Source: Symplocastrum torsivum CPER-KK1
GTDB lineage: Bacteria; Cyanobacteriota; Cyanobacteriia; Cyanobacteriales; Coleofasciculaceae
NCBI GenBank assembly: GCA_019358875.1
Contig: JAHHIF010000016.1
Coordinates: 62,001-126,000, forward strand
Length of the DNA: 64,000 nt
Direction: 5' to 3'
In this document: positions 63,623-64,000 of the stretch, in pieces
Layout: each line of letters starts with the position of its first letter
How positions within the stretch are numbered: position 1 is the first letter of the stretch
The notes under the pieces: model-generated
The model's input: the letters and a program-made list of their open reading frames with translations, nothing else
Told to the model about the DNA's origin: nothing
The model's database searches: none
Position numbers and translations under genes: made by a program

Positions 63623-64000
63623 ATGAACACATATTCTCACTTTCTGATGACGGCTGCTCTGGACAAGAGCTTACCAAGAGTGCCAATTGTTAAACGTGCT
63701 TTCTTGCTTGGCTCTGTTGCTCCTGATTTACCGTTGTGGATTTTGTCAATTGGTAGCATCAGTTACTACCATTTCATCCAAGGCTGGAGCCTTAGAGAGA
63801 CGTTTAACTATATCTTTGACGAGCTATATTTTTACAATCCTTTCTGGATTGCCTCGCATAATTTCCTTCACTCACCAATTTTGCTACTGCTGGCACTGGT
63901 TTTTTTGTGGCAGTCACGCCGCCATATCGGTTCTCGATCTCGATGGTTTTTCTGGTTTGTAGTTGCCTGTCTGTTGCACAGTTTCGTCGATATATTCACT
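63623..64000 (+). CDS. Membrane-bound metal-dependent hydrolase-like protein (3' end outside window)
   Basis: The first 126 residues are visible. The protein starts M-N-T-Y-S-H-F-L-M-T-A-A, followed by G-S-V-A-P-D-L-P-L-W, then I-A-S-H-N-F-L-H-S-P-I-L-L and L-L-H-S-F-V-D. The paired His and Asp motifs between membrane helices match the YdjM/DUF457-like inner-membrane hydrolase group. AGGTGA at 63611-63616 precedes the ATG by six bases. Function is unknown, and no link to the ars genes is evident. Confidence 0.7.
   Translation, partial: MNTYSHFLMTAALDKSLPRVPIVKRAFLLGSVAPDLPLWILSIGSISYYHFIQGWSLRETFNYIFDELYFYNPFWIASHNFLHSPILLLLALVFLWQSRRHIGSRSRWFFWFVVACLLHSFVDIFT

Overview
The window is chromosomal DNA from a cyanobacterium, probably filamentous. 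The evidence is the photosystem II genes psbH and psbN, a CPP1-like (chaperone-like protein of POR1) gene, a 4-hydroxyphenylpyruvate dioxygenase, DUF1400, DUF4112 and DUF4336 proteins, very many GCGATCGC (HIP1) octamers, abundant hybrid histidine kinases, and heptanucleotide tandem repeats (STRR) scattered between and inside genes. I see no tRNA or rRNA gene, no complete insertion sequence and no cas gene.

Layout. 1-3 kb: the start of a mannose-1-phosphate guanylyltransferase, a DUF4336 gene and a membrane-protein gene whose 3' end is formed by an IS200/IS605-type terminus. 3-7.5 kb: uvrC, a long spacer, and an M3-family peptidase that lacks its catalytic glutamate. 7.9-19.1 kb: a complete Wsp-type chemosensory operon (CheW, CheR-TPR, MCP, CheW, CheA-REC, CheB). 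Its last gene has a WspR-like receiver fused to PAS-PAS-histidine kinase-REC-HPt instead of GGDEF. 19.5-25 kb: hpd, CPP1-like, an OmpR-type regulator, a decayed modA fragment, tatA, psbH, psbN and a family 2 glycosyltransferase. 25-31 kb: a GH38 alpha-mannosidase and an unknown protein with internal duplications. 31.5-43.1 kb: a truncated PAS sensor facing three hybrid kinases, one of which has a LOV domain. 43.3-45.7 kb: an acetyltransferase, a methyltransferase and a CPBP protease. 46-51.2 kb: a five-gene nickel/peptide-type ABC importer. 51.3-56 kb: two more kinases. 56-60.9 kb: a DUF1400 hydrolase, DUF4112, an M48 peptidase and an SDR/HxlR divergent pair. 61.4-63.6 kb: a small arsenic locus (2Fe-2S protein, ArsR, ACR3). 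The window ends inside a predicted membrane hydrolase.

Two themes stand out. First, signalling: one chemosensory array plus six histidine kinases, a truncated sensor and one DNA-binding regulator occupy about half of the window. The chemosensory array appears rewired from cyclic-di-GMP output to a phosphorelay ending in an HPt domain. Second, small repeats shape genes. Heptamer tracts replace Shine-Dalgarno leaders in the chemosensory operon and add short peptides to interdomain loops. Mobile-element ends supply the stop codons of at least two genes.
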